A DNA stretch of 52,410 nucleotides from an uncultured Clostridia bacterium. Its GTDB lineage: Bacteria > Bacillota > Clostridia > Christensenellales > Aristaeellaceae. The stretch spans positions 1 through 52,410 of the forward strand of contig CAKUKM010000016.1 of assembly GCA_934663595.1 (NCBI GenBank). Reading direction: 5' to 3'. The position numbers and the translations under genes were made by a program. Shown piece after piece: positions 1 to 8,427 of the stretch (its first letter is position 1; every line of letters begins with the position of its first letter). A model generated the notes under the pieces. It was not told where the DNA came from, did not search any database, and saw only the letters and a list, made by a program, of their open reading frames with translations.

Positions 1-60
1 CCTCAGCACGCTGATGGTACTTGGCTGGAAACGGCCCGGGAGAGTAGGTCGTCGCCGGAT
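1..60 (+). rRNA. rrf: 5S ribosomal RNA, 3' part
   Basis: The first ~60 bases match the 3' half of bacterial 5S rRNA: the GCTGATGGTACTTGG segment, then a GGGAGAGTAGGTCG segment just before the end. The 5' half lies outside the window. The exact 3' end is estimated from the usual closing stem (about position 57-60). This means an rRNA operon ends here, immediately upstream of acsB. Confidence 0.9.
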
Positions 61-66
61 TCAACT

Positions 67-93
67 GCGGACGCTTTCATAGCGTCCGCTTTT
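67..93 (+). terminator. rRNA operon terminator
   Basis: Perfect 9-bp stem GCGGACGCT / AGCGTCCGC with loop TTCAT, followed by TTTT. It lies a few bases after the 5S 3' end, as expected for the intrinsic terminator of the rRNA operon. Confidence 0.85.
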
Positions 94-129
94 ATGTGCA
101 AATTTTCCCTGGGAACGGGCCTGTTTCCC

Positions 130-158
130 TTGATTTTTTTGGATTTTTGGGGTACAAT
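130..158 (+). promoter_or_regulatory. Predicted sigma-A promoter of acsB
   Basis: TTGATT (130-135), 17-bp spacer, TACAAT (153-158). Transcription would start near 165, giving a leader of about 80 nt before the acsB ATG. I see no recognisable riboswitch in that leader. Confidence 0.55.
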
Positions 159-243
159 GTTAAGGAATGGGTATGCGCGTGCGTAGAGGGCTGGAAGGAA
201 CCCGGTGCGCGATTGCCCGAACATTTCCGAGGAGGTTTTTACG

Positions 244-2373
244 ATGAGCGCATTGACCGATCTGATTTTTGCCGGTTCCAACGCAGTGGCCGGTTTGACG
301 GAAAAGGCAGTGAACGACGCGATTGCGAAGCATGGCGCGGAGGCAAAGTGCGCGTTCCCGGATACCGCTTATTTCTTCCCGACGATTTATGCCGCGACGG
401 GCGTAAAGGTTGCCAAGCTGGGCGATCTGCCCGCGTGCGTGGGCGTGCTGAAGAGCCTGATCAGCAACAAGCCTGAGCTGGGCGACGCGCTGAACGCCGG
501 CCTCGCGACCGCCGTGGGCGCGGAAATTCTCGAGGGATTGAAGTATGTCGAGAGCGAAAATCCGTATGCGGACGAGGCGGGCATCGGCTTTGTTCCCGAT
601 CCGGTGATTCGCTCGCTGGGCGTTCCGCTGGTTACGGGCGATATCCCGGGCGTCGCGGTCGTGCTCGGCAAGAGCGACGACGCCAAAAACGTCGCGGGAG
701 TAATCAAGGATTACCAGTCCAAGGGCCTGCTCACGTTCCTGATCGGCGATTGCATTGACCAGGCGATCGAAGCGGGCGTGAAGCTCGGCCTCGAGTTCCG
801 CGTGGTGCCGCTGGGACACGATGTAACGAGCGTGATTCACGTCGTGACCGTCGCGATTCGCGCGGCGCTGATCTTCGGCGGCGTGCAGCCCGGCGATCTG
901 GCGGGCCTGCTCAAGTACACCAAGGAGCGCGTTCCGGCGTTCGTGAACACCTTCGGCGCGCTGAACGAGGTGGTCGTTTCGGCGGGCGCGGGCGCGATTG
1001 CGCTGGGCTTCCCGGTAATTGCGGATATCGATCTGGGCGACATGCAGGTGCCCGGCGCGCTGGAATCCGAAACCGATCACGCGCACACGGTTAAGAAGTC
1101 GCTCGAGCTGCGCGGAATCAAGATCAAGGTCAAGGAGCTGCCGATTCCGGTGGCGTTTGCCGCGGCGTTCGAGGGCGAAATCATCCGCAAGAAGGATATG
1201 AAGGTCGAATTCTATTCCGGAAAGAACGTCACCTGCGAGCTCGTGCGCATGGCGCCGGCGGGCGAGGTGGAGGATCACCGGATTTCGATCGTGGGCCCCG
1301 ATATCGATTGCGGCGAGACGGAATTCCCGCTCGCGACGTGCATCAAGGTGGCCGGCGCGAAGATGCAGCCGGACTTCGAATCCGTCATCGAGCGCCACAT
1401 CCATTCGTGGTTCAACTACATGGAGGGCGTGATGCACACCGGCCAGCGCAACCAGGTGCGCATTCGCGTGAGCAACGACGCGTTTGAAAAGGGCCTGCGC
1501 CTGAAGCACTTCGGCGAGGTGCTCTACACGATGATCATGGACGAGTTCGACGCGGTGGTCGACAAGTGCGAGGTCAAGCTCGTGACCGATCCGGCCGAGG
1601 CGGAGCGCATCCTGAAGGAAGAAGCCATGCCCGTTTACGACCAGCGCGATGACCGCCTGGCCTCGATGACCGACGAGAGCGTGGATACGTTCTATACCTG
1701 CACGCTGTGCCAGAGCTTCGCGCCGGCGCACTGCTGCGTGGTTACGCCCGAGCGCCTCGGCCTGTGCGGCGCGGTGTCGTGGCTGGACGCGAAGGCCACC
1801 AATCAGCTCAACCCCACCGGCCCGTGCCGTCCGATCGCGAAGACCGGCTGCACCGACGAGCGCACCGGCGCGTATACGACCGTGAACGAGGCCGTTTCCG
1901 CGGCGACGCAGGGCGCGGTGAATACCGTGACGCTGTATTCGATTCTGGAGGATCCGATGACCTCGTGCGGCTGCTTCGAGTGCATTTGCGGCATCATTCC
2001 GGAGGCGAACGGCCTGATCATTGTCAACCGCGAGTATTCCGGCATGACTCCGTCCGGTATGACGTTCGGCGAGCTCGCCAGCATGACCGGCGGCGGCGTG
2101 CAGACTCCGGGCTTCATGGGCCACGGCCGCCATTTCATCTCCTCGAAGAAGTTCGCGAAGGCGGAGGGCGGCATCGAGCGCATCGTCTGGATGCCGAAGG
2201 AGCTGAAGGACGACGTTGCGCCGCGCCTGAACAAGACCGCGAAGGAGCTGCTCGGCATCGACAATTTCACCGATATGATTGCCGACGAGACGATCACCAC
2301 CGACAGCGCGGAGCTGGTAGAATTCCTGACGGAAAAGGGCCATCCGGCGATCGGCATGGATCCGATTATGTAA
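244..2373 (+). CDS. acsB: Acetyl-CoA synthase (CODH/ACS beta subunit, AcsB/CdhC)
   Basis: Condenses CO, a methyl group from the corrinoid protein and CoA into acetyl-CoA in the Wood-Ljungdahl pathway; cytoplasmic. The 709-aa product has the full set of A-cluster ligands: C486, C489, C498 and C508 (motif CTLCQSFAPAHCC...LCG), and C575-G-C577 in MTSCGCFEC. These match the spacing of Moorella AcsB (506/509/518/528/595/597) with a constant shift of 20, so the protein is full length apart from a slightly shorter N terminus. The ATG has a strong ribosome site (GAGGAGG at 229-235, 8-nt spacer). It stands alone: no CODH, corrinoid protein, methyltransferase or CooC gene is in this window, which is unusual because these are normally clustered. 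The gene ends at a structured repeat. Confidence 0.97.
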   Translation: MSALTDLIFAGSNAVAGLTEKAVNDAIAKHGAEAKCAFPDTAYFFPTIYAATGVKVAKLGDLPACVGVLKSLISNKPELGDALNAGLATAVGAEILEGLKYVESENPYADEAGIGFVPDPVIRSLGVPLVTGDIPGVAVVLGKSDDAKNVAGVIKDYQSKGLLTFLIGDCIDQAIEAGVKLGLEFRVVPLGHDVTSVIHVVTVAIRAALIFGGVQPGDLAGLLKYTKERVPAFVNTFGALNEVVVSAGAGAIALGFPVIADIDLGDMQVPGALESETDHAHTVKKSLELRGIKIKVKELPIPVAFAAAFEGEIIRKKDMKVEFYSGKNVTCELVRMAPAGEVEDHRISIVGPDIDCGETEFPLATCIKVAGAKMQPDFESVIERHIHSWFNYMEGVMHTGQRNQVRIRVSNDAFEKGLRLKHFGEVLYTMIMDEFDAVVDKCEVKLVTDPAEAERILKEEAMPVYDQRDDRLASMTDESVDTFYTCTLCQSFAPAHCCVVTPERLGLCGAVSWLDAKATNQLNPTGPCRPIAKTGCTDERTGAYTTVNEAVSAATQGAVNTVTLYSILEDPMTSCGCFECICGIIPEANGLIIVNREYSGMTPSGMTFGELASMTGGGVQTPGFMGHGRHFISSKKFAKAEGGIERIVWMPKELKDDVAPRLNKTAKELLGIDNFTDMIADETITTDSAELVEFLTEKGHPAIGMDPIM

Positions 2374-2388
2374 TCACCATACAAGCGG

Positions 2389-2609
2389 CGGGGGAGCAAG
2401 CTCCCCCGCCACTGCCACCCCCTCCAGATTTTGCTTGAGTCTTTCAGACTCCGGCCGCAAAATCTGCAAGGAAGCTATTTTCTCTCCGGGAAATGGGATT
2501 TCCCTGCGATAAAATAGCCCCGCGCTCATCGCGCATGTCGCTGAGCTCGATTTTTAGTTCGAGAGGGCTTCGGCCCTCTCGAGCTCTCCTGGGTTTTTCG
2601 ACGGTCTGA
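2389..2609 (+). repeat. Structured intergenic repeat, family 1, copy 1
   Basis: A 221-bp block that recurs, same orientation and nearly same length, at 13293-13514. It begins with a G5/C5 palindrome (GGGGGAGCAAGCTCCCCC), then a nested stem CAGATTTTGC (2425-2434) / GCAAAATCTG (2457-2466) enclosing GAGTC/GACTC. A GGGAAATGGGATTTCCC hairpin follows, and a 9-bp stem CGAGAGGGC / GCCCTCTCG capped by TTCG (2560-2581). Paired bases differ between copies in a compensated way. It fills most of the acsB-2711 gap and carries no credible gene. Confidence 0.85.
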
Positions 2610-2612
2610 AGC

Positions 2613-2639
2613 GGCGGGGGAAGGTTTTCTTCCCCCGCC
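2613..2639 (+). terminator. Strong GC hairpin at the end of repeat copy 1
   Basis: Perfect 11-bp stem GGCGGGGGAAG / CTTCCCCCGCC with loop GTTTT. The downstream run (GTTCGTTTA) is only weakly T-rich. It resembles the palindrome that opens the repeat (GGCGGGGGAGC / GCTCCCCCGCC at 2387-2410), so copy 1 is bracketed by two related hairpins. Probably a terminator for acsB, but efficiency is uncertain. Confidence 0.45.
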
Positions 2640-2710
2640 GTTCGTTTATACCCGGGAATTTTACATTTCTCCTGTACAATAATCGTATCTTAAAGCTTGA
2701 GGAGAATGGC

Positions 2711-3331
2711 ATGGCGACGATACAAAACAACAAGGAAATGGTTCCGTTCGAGCATTATGTCGCGCTTTACGGCAAGCTCGATCCTGCGGAGGCGGCGGCG
2801 CGCTGCGGCGTTAAGTTTGATCACGAAAAAAAGTGCTTCCAGATGCGCCTTTTGGACGCGGATTACGAGCTTTCCTATCCCGAATTCGCGATTTCCGGGC
2901 CGGAGGACGGCTTTGCGCTGCGCAATTTGCCGGCGCAGATGCTGCTGATTCGCTTCCTGCTCGAGGGCCGGGCCAGCAAAAGCTCCGGCGCGTTTCTGAC
3001 CTATCGCGAAATGCCGTGGGGCGAGGTGTATATCAAGCCCTTTACCGGCCGGTGCCTGACCCGCGCGGCGTTTACGTTTGGAACGCGATTGGCCGCGTTT
3101 CAGCGGGCGATGGAGAATACGCGCGCGATTCCGATCAAGAACGGCGACGCGGGCTATCAGATCGAGGTCATGCCCGGATATGAAATTCGCCTGATCGTCT
3201 GGGAGGGCGACGACGAATTCCCGCCGAACGCGCAGATTCTGTTTTCGGACAACTTCCCGCAGGCGTTTTCGGCCGAGGATCGCACGGTCGTGGGCGATAT
3301 CGTGATTTCGGACATCAAAAGGAGAATGTAA
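2711..3331 (+). CDS. DUF3786-like protein
   Basis: 206-aa soluble protein with no signal peptide or membrane segment. The sequence pattern (YPEFAISG near residue 55, LLIRFLLEG near 80, a short segment with FLTYREMPWGEVY, then FGTRLAAF, and a C-terminal LIVWEGDDEFPPNAQILF) resembles the DUF3786 family, known mainly from strict anaerobes; biochemical function unknown. The ATG is preceded by GAGGAGA with proper spacing. It is the first gene after acsB and its repeat, and probably the first of a ten-gene run. Being next to acsB might hint at a role in ACS or metal-cofactor handling, but the repeat and hairpin between them argue for separate transcription. The family call is from remembered pattern. 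Confidence 0.65.
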   Translation: MATIQNNKEMVPFEHYVALYGKLDPAEAAARCGVKFDHEKKCFQMRLLDADYELSYPEFAISGPEDGFALRNLPAQMLLIRFLLEGRASKSSGAFLTYREMPWGEVYIKPFTGRCLTRAAFTFGTRLAAFQRAMENTRAIPIKNGDAGYQIEVMPGYEIRLIVWEGDDEFPPNAQILFSDNFPQAFSAEDRTVVGDIVISDIKRRM

Positions 3332-4507
3332 ATGAAGAAGCTGCTGGCGCTTTTGATCGCGCTCGTTCTGATTTCCCTGCCCGCGCTGGGCGAAGGCGAA
3401 TGGTATTCAGGCATTGCGAATGAGATTACCGAAAACATGATCGCGCTGGCCCGGGACGAGGGCTATACCGCTATGTATACGTCCACGCCGAACGAGGCGG
3501 TCGAGGCGTTTGCGGCGGCAAAGCTGGACGAGCCGGTCGCCGTGTGGCGAATCGATTTGCCGGACGACGAGCGGATGAAGCAGATCCTCGAGGAAGAGGC
3601 CGGCGGCAGCTTGAGCGACCCAGTGTATGAATCGATGCGCGCGATGATTTCCGGCATGCTTTTTAGTGTCGTCAACAATCAGCAGGGCGCGACCGCAATG
3701 GTTGCGAGCACGCTGCTGAGCAGAACGCAGACGGAGCGCATGCCGGAGAATTTCACCGAGCAGATCTGGCTGCTGGGCTATGAGGACGCGCTGGTGGGCG
3801 TGAGCTTTATTCAAACCGGCGAGGACAGCGTGAGCGTATACGCCTCCCCGCTGTTCGGCTGGACGAGCGCGGATGCCGAAAAGCTTCCGGATGCGCTTGC
3901 GCCGTTTGCGGAAACGCTGATCCCGGCGGAAATCGGCGAATCGGCGGAGCGGGAAGCGGAATTCATCGAGGGCGACCTTCGCGAGGAAATCGCGCGCGAG
4001 ATGGCGGAAAGGGTGATCCTGCTGGCGGGCGACGAGGACTGGCTCGGCGCGATGGGCTATACGGCGGAGCGCAAATTCCTGCCCGATCTGGCGAGCGCCG
4101 GCGAGCTGACGAACGAATGGCATTATCACATGGCCACGAAGGCCGGAACGAAGCTGCTGCTGGGCGCGGTTTCGGAGATCAAGCTCTCGGACGAGGCGCT
4201 CGAGGCGATGATTCAGCAGATTGCGATCTCCGGCTGCAGCACGGTAAATGCCCAGGTGGGCCAATACGCGCTGACCGAGGCGTCGATGGTCAGGGTCACG
4301 CGGTCGATGCGCATTCCGGAGGATTTCAAGGATTCGCTGATTATACTGGAATACGGCAAGGCGCTGATCGGCGTATCGTTCGTGCAGACCGGCGCGGACA
4401 CTGCGACCGTGACGGCCACGCCGATCTTCTCGGACGGCACGAAGGACGCGGAGACGCTCGCGGGCGAGGTGGCGCAGGCCTCGCTGATTGCGCAGGTGGA
4501 AGAATGA
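3332..4507 (+). CDS. Secreted protein with an internal duplication, unknown function
   Basis: 391 aa. Residues 1-20 are a signal peptide (MKKLLALLIALVL...ALG), probably cut after ALG; there is no lipobox Cys and no later membrane segment. The mature part consists of two homologous halves of about 180 aa: IWLLGYEDALVGVSFIQTG in the first and LIILEYGKALIGVSFVQTG in the second, each followed by a similar strand pattern (YASPLF / TATPIF). No enzyme motif is visible and I do not recognise the family. It starts directly after the stop of the DUF3786 gene, with an AAAGGAGA ribosome site inside that gene's end, and overlaps the next gene by ATGA. It may be a paralogue in style of the secreted protein at 17747, which is similarly organised, but I cannot align them with confidence. 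Confidence 0.75.
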   Translation: MKKLLALLIALVLISLPALGEGEWYSGIANEITENMIALARDEGYTAMYTSTPNEAVEAFAAAKLDEPVAVWRIDLPDDERMKQILEEEAGGSLSDPVYESMRAMISGMLFSVVNNQQGATAMVASTLLSRTQTERMPENFTEQIWLLGYEDALVGVSFIQTGEDSVSVYASPLFGWTSADAEKLPDALAPFAETLIPAEIGESAEREAEFIEGDLREEIAREMAERVILLAGDEDWLGAMGYTAERKFLPDLASAGELTNEWHYHMATKAGTKLLLGAVSEIKLSDEALEAMIQQIAISGCSTVNAQVGQYALTEASMVRVTRSMRIPEDFKDSLIILEYGKALIGVSFVQTGADTATVTATPIFSDGTKDAETLAGEVAQASLIAQVEE

Positions 4508-5217
4508 GCCTTCGATATGCGTTTTTTGATCGCGACGGCGTGTTGATTTATCGCGATCCGGCGCTTTCGGCGCAGGTGAACGCGCGCGTTCGCGAATGGA
4601 CGGGCGGCGATTTCTCCGCGCCGTGCGATATGGACGCGCTGTTTGCCGAGGCGAATTACCCGGGCGCGTTCTTCTTTCAGAATCGCGAAAACGAGGAAGC
4701 GTGCATTTCCGGGGAGCGCGCGTTCTGGGTGCGGTTTTATGCGCTGCGGCTGAGAAGACTGGGATTGAATCAGAATGCGGAGGCATGCGCGAAGGAGCTG
4801 CACGAGATGACCTGGCTGAAGGGCCTGCGCGTTTATCCGGACGTGCTTCCGGCGCTGAATGCGTTTCGCGCGCGCGGCTTTAGGATGGGCGTGATCAGCG
4901 ATACCTCGCCGTCTTTGAAGCTTACGCTGCGCGCCGCGGGCCTCAACGGCTATTTTGATTCGGCGACCTGCTCGTCGCTGGCCGGATGCATGAAGCCCGA
5001 TCCGCGCATCTACAATCAGGCGCTGCATTCGCTGGGCGCGCGGGCGGAGGAAAGCCTGTACGTGGACGACTACAAGCCCGAATCGGACGGCGCGCGCGCC
5101 GTCGGCATGACTGCGTTTCACATCGTTCGCGATGCAAATCTGCCGCTTAACGATTGCTGGGAGATTCGCTCGCTTGCGGAGATGGCCGCGTGGGCCGCTG
5201 AAAATACGAAAGGATGA
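4504..5217 (+). CDS. HAD-superfamily hydrolase (phosphatase-like)
   Basis: 237 aa. The start ATG overlaps the previous stop (ATGA). HAD motifs are visible in order: I, FFDRDGV with the Asp pair D9/D11; II, GVISDTSP with the Ser/Thr of motif II; III, the Lys in MKPDPRIY; IV, the acidic pair in YVDDYKPESDG. Between I and II is a helical cap of about 80 residues, like the phosphoglycolate-phosphatase or haloacid-dehalogenase C1 cap. It is expected to be a Mg-dependent small-molecule phosphatase; the substrate cannot be read from sequence. It is in the same run as a PhnP-like hydrolase and peptidases, which does not point to one pathway. Confidence 0.88.
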   Translation: MSLRYAFFDRDGVLIYRDPALSAQVNARVREWTGGDFSAPCDMDALFAEANYPGAFFFQNRENEEACISGERAFWVRFYALRLRRLGLNQNAEACAKELHEMTWLKGLRVYPDVLPALNAFRARGFRMGVISDTSPSLKLTLRAAGLNGYFDSATCSSLAGCMKPDPRIYNQALHSLGARAEESLYVDDYKPESDGARAVGMTAFHIVRDANLPLNDCWEIRSLAEMAAWAAENTKG

Positions 5218-5222
5218 TTTAA

Positions 5223-6080
5223 TTGAGAATTCGCTATCTGGGAACCGCCGCCGCGGAGGGCGTGCCGGCGCTGTTCTGCACCTGCGCTCATTGCGCGTAT
5301 GCGCGGAAGGTGGGCGGCCGGGAGGTTCGCTCGCGCGCGGGCTCGATCGTGGACGATCGCCTGAAGCTCGATTTCGGGCCCGATTCGTTTATGCAGATGA
5401 TCAACAACCACATCGATTATACGCCGCTGCGCGCGATTCTGGTCACGCATTCGCATTCGGATCACTTCTGCGCGAGCGATATCGGCTTTCGCAAGCCGGG
5501 TTTCGCCAATCTGCCCGAGGGCTATCCGCCGGTTGCGATTTACGGAAACGCGAAGGTGGGCGAGGCGATCGAAAGCCGGCTGAGCGATCTGATTCAGTTC
5601 AGGCTCGTGGAGCCATACGCGCCGTTTGAGGTCGAGGGCTATACGGTCACGGCGCTGGACGCGGTGCACTGCATCGATCGCGAGGGAACCGAATATCCGG
5701 TCACGTTCCGCGGAAAGACGTATTACCGCGCGGAGCGGGCGCTGATTTACCTGATTGAAAAGGACGGCAGGGCGCTGCTCTACGGCCACGATACGGACGA
5801 GCTGGATCCGCGCGTGTATGAATACCTGCAGGGGAAGCGCCTCGATCTCGTTTCGCTCGACTGCACGAACGGCGCGAAGCTCACGACCTACGTCGGCCAC
5901 ATGGGCGCGGATAAAAATCTGAAGGTGCGCGCGGCGCTGCTTGAATGCGGCGCGGCGGACGAAAGCACGATTTTTGTGGCGAATCACTTTTCGCACAACG
6001 GCGCAATTTCCTATGAGGCGCTCGAGGAGGCGCTGCCGGGATTTAAAATCAGCTACGATTCGATGGAGATTGAATTCTAA
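5223..6080 (+). CDS. PhnP-like metallo-beta-lactamase-fold phosphodiesterase
   Basis: 285 aa. The metal motif THSHSDHF gives H76, H78, D80 and H81; later ligands are a His in ALDAVHC, an Asp in YGHDTD, and a His in NHFSHNG. N-terminal Cys residues C19-x-C21-x-x-C24 match the structural zinc site of E. coli PhnP (Cys21/23/26), which separates this subgroup from generic MBL hydrolases. PhnP cleaves cyclic ribosyl phosphodiesters in phosphonate use; here no other phn genes are present, so the substrate is open. The start is TTG at 5223: AAAGGA lies about 9 nt upstream and no ATG/GTG fits. Only 5 nt separate it from the HAD gene. Confidence 0.85.
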   Translation: MRIRYLGTAAAEGVPALFCTCAHCAYARKVGGREVRSRAGSIVDDRLKLDFGPDSFMQMINNHIDYTPLRAILVTHSHSDHFCASDIGFRKPGFANLPEGYPPVAIYGNAKVGEAIESRLSDLIQFRLVEPYAPFEVEGYTVTALDAVHCIDREGTEYPVTFRGKTYYRAERALIYLIEKDGRALLYGHDTDELDPRVYEYLQGKRLDLVSLDCTNGAKLTTYVGHMGADKNLKVRAALLECGAADESTIFVANHFSHNGAISYEALEEALPGFKISYDSMEIEF

Positions 6081-6097
6081 ACGGGAGGAAGACAAAT

Positions 6098-7792
6098 ATG
6101 CAGAAGTTTTCTGAGATCAGGTACGCTCGCCCCGATATCGTCGCGTATAAGCGCGCGCTCGAGGAATACGCCGAAAAGCTGAAGAACGCGGAGAGCTGGG
6201 ATGCGTTTAAGGCGCTGTGGCTGGAAAAGACGGAGCTTGCGAAGGAAATCATGACCATGCGCAGCGTCGCGAGCATTCGCAATACGGTCAATACCGCCGA
6301 CGCGTTTTACGATGGCGAAATGCGCTATTTCAACGCTGAAATGCCCGCCGCGTCGCTCTGCGAGCGCAAGCTCGAGCGGGTGCTGCTGGAATCGAGGTTC
6401 GTTTCCGATTTCGAGCGCGAATTCGGCTCGATTCTGATTGCCACGATGCGCAATTCCGCGCGCTTTGCCGACGAGCGGATCATTCCCTTCCAGGTGCGCA
6501 TCGGCGATCTGGTGCGCCGCTACGTCGTCTGCTCGTCGAGCGCGAGCACGGAGTTCCGGGGCGAAAAGTGCAATTTCTATGGGCTTTTGAAGGCGATGCA
6601 GTCGCCCGACCGCGCGCTGCGCCGCGAGGCGTTTGAGGCGTGGAGCGCGCTGTATGCGTCGATCGCGCCGGAGCTGGATCAGATTTACGATGAAATGATC
6701 GCCGCGCGCAGCGAAATGGCGGAAACGCTGGGCTTTAAGAGCTATACCGACATGGCGTATCTCGAGCGCCGCCGATTTGATTACACGCCCGCGGACGTAA
6801 AGGAATTCCGCGACGGCGTGAAAAAGGTGATCACCCCCGCGTGCGCGCGCCTGTTCGAAAAGCAGCGCGAGCGCATCGGCGTGGACAAGCTGCACTGGTA
6901 CGATGAATCGCTCGTGTTCCAGAACGGAAACGCCGATCCCGAGGGCGATCGCGACGCGCTGGTGCAGAAGGCGCTCGAGATGTATCGCGAGCTTTCGCCG
7001 GAAACGGGCGAATTCTTTGAATTCATGGTGCAGTACGACCTGTTCGATCTGGAGACGAAGCCCGGCAAGCGCGCGGGCGGCTATTGCACGTCGCTGCCGA
7101 AATGGAAGGCGCCGTTCATCTTCTCGAATTTCAACGGAACGGCCGCGGACGTGGGGGTTCTCACGCACGAGGCGGGCCACGCGTTTGAAAATTACATCGC
7201 CAGCCGCAGAATGCCGCTGCCGGAGACCTCGTTCTCGACCAGCGAGATCAACGAGATTCATTCGATGTCGATGGAGCATTTCACGTATCCGTGGATGGAT
7301 CGCTTCTTCAGCGAAAAGACGAACATGTATCTCTACGACCACCTCTGGGGCGCGCTGAACGTGATTCCCTATATGTGCTGTGTGGATGAATTCCAGCATC
7401 GCGTATACGACGAGAGGCTGAACGCCGCCGAGCGCCGCGCGGTCTGGCGCGAGCTGGAGCGCGAATACATGCCCTGGCGCGATTATGACGAGAGCGAATT
7501 CCTGTCCGGCGGCGGATTCTGGATGCAGAAGCAGCACATTTTCCTGTATCCGTTCTATTATATCGAGTACGCGCTGGCGCAGATGTGCGCGTTCCAGTTC
7601 TATCTGCGAATGGAGGAAAACCGCGCCGCGGCGTGGGCGGATTATCTGAATCTCTGCCGCGCGGGCGGAAGCCGGGGCTATTTCGATCTTTTGAAGCTCG
7701 CGAAGCTGGACAATCCGTTCAACGCCGAAACGGTGGAGGCGATCACGAACGCGGTGGTTCGGAAGATTGACGAAATGGAGAAAAAGCTGTAA
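6098..7792 (+). CDS. M3-family oligoendopeptidase (PepF/thimet type)
   Basis: 564-aa cytosolic zinc peptidase that degrades short peptides. The catalytic zinc motif HEAGH is at residues 357-361 (two zinc His plus the catalytic Glu), with the third ligand Glu in the downstream helix of ETSFSTSEINEIHSMSME. The length and the long helical N-terminal half fit the M3 oligoendopeptidase group, and there is no signal peptide. The ATG is preceded by GGGAGGA. It lies 17 nt after the PhnP-like gene and 12 nt before the flavodoxin-like gene. Confidence 0.93.
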   Translation: MQKFSEIRYARPDIVAYKRALEEYAEKLKNAESWDAFKALWLEKTELAKEIMTMRSVASIRNTVNTADAFYDGEMRYFNAEMPAASLCERKLERVLLESRFVSDFEREFGSILIATMRNSARFADERIIPFQVRIGDLVRRYVVCSSSASTEFRGEKCNFYGLLKAMQSPDRALRREAFEAWSALYASIAPELDQIYDEMIAARSEMAETLGFKSYTDMAYLERRRFDYTPADVKEFRDGVKKVITPACARLFEKQRERIGVDKLHWYDESLVFQNGNADPEGDRDALVQKALEMYRELSPETGEFFEFMVQYDLFDLETKPGKRAGGYCTSLPKWKAPFIFSNFNGTAADVGVLTHEAGHAFENYIASRRMPLPETSFSTSEINEIHSMSMEHFTYPWMDRFFSEKTNMYLYDHLWGALNVIPYMCCVDEFQHRVYDERLNAAERRAVWRELEREYMPWRDYDESEFLSGGGFWMQKQHIFLYPFYYIEYALAQMCAFQFYLRMEENRAAAWADYLNLCRAGGSRGYFDLLKLAKLDNPFNAETVEAITNAVVRKIDEMEKKL

Positions 7793-7804
7793 GGGGGAAT
7801 ACGC

Positions 7805-8422
7805 GTGTACGTACTGATGGTCAACGGCAGCCCGCACAAAGAGGGAAACACATTTATCGCGCTGAACGAGATGGACCGGATCTTTCGCGCCGAGGGCGTT
7901 GAAACCGAGATTCTGCACATTGGCAATCAGGATATCCGCGGCTGTATTGCCTGCCGCTCGTGCGCGAAAACCGGAAAATGCGTGTTTAACGACGCTGTGA
8001 ACGAGGCCGCGCCGAAGCTCGCGCGCTGCCAGGGACTGGTGGTGGCCAGCCCGGTGTATTACGCATCGGCGAACGCGACGCTGATTGCGTTCCTCGACCG
8101 GCTGTTTTTCAGCACGCGGTTTGACAAGACGATGATCGTGGGCGCGAGCGTTGCGGCCGCGCGCCGCGGCGGACTGACCGCGACCTACGACGAGCTGAAC
8201 AAGTATTTCGGCATTTCCGGCATGCCGATCGCATCCGGGCAGTACTGGAACGGCATTCACGGCCGCGAGCTCGGCGAGGCGAACGAGGACGCGGAGGGCC
8301 TGCAGATGATGCGCACGCTCGCGCGAAACATGGTGTTTCTGATGCGCGGCATAGAAATGGCGAAGGAGAAGTACGGCGTTCCGGCGCGCGAGCCGTTTAC
8401 GAATACCGACTTTATCAGGTGA
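7805..8422 (+). CDS. Flavodoxin-fold NADPH-dependent FMN reductase family protein
   Basis: 205 aa. The N terminus MVNGSPHKEGNT is the phosphate-binding loop of the FMN reductase/iron-sulfur flavoprotein group. It is followed by CIACRSCAKTGKC (about residues 44-56), a Cys-rich stretch typical of clostridial flavodoxin-like proteins that may hold an Fe-S cluster, and by ASPVYYASANATL, which contacts FMN. It is likely a redox flavoprotein with unknown partner. The start is GTG at 7805, chosen because AAGGGGG sits at the right distance and no ATG fits. It overlaps the next gene's ribosome site. Confidence 0.88.
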   Translation: MYVLMVNGSPHKEGNTFIALNEMDRIFRAEGVETEILHIGNQDIRGCIACRSCAKTGKCVFNDAVNEAAPKLARCQGLVVASPVYYASANATLIAFLDRLFFSTRFDKTMIVGASVAAARRGGLTATYDELNKYFGISGMPIASGQYWNGIHGRELGEANEDAEGLQMMRTLARNMVFLMRGIEMAKEKYGVPAREPFTNTDFIR

Positions 8423-8427
8423 GAAAT

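Noticed and set aside
160..2343. Long minus-strand open frame (727 codons) opposite acsB
   Set aside because: Arg/Ala/His-rich nonsense composition, no ribosome site, exactly opposite a verified gene. It arises from GC-rich codon use. The same applies to long antisense frames at 6077-8437, 15813-17780, 22442-24355 and 31539-33551.
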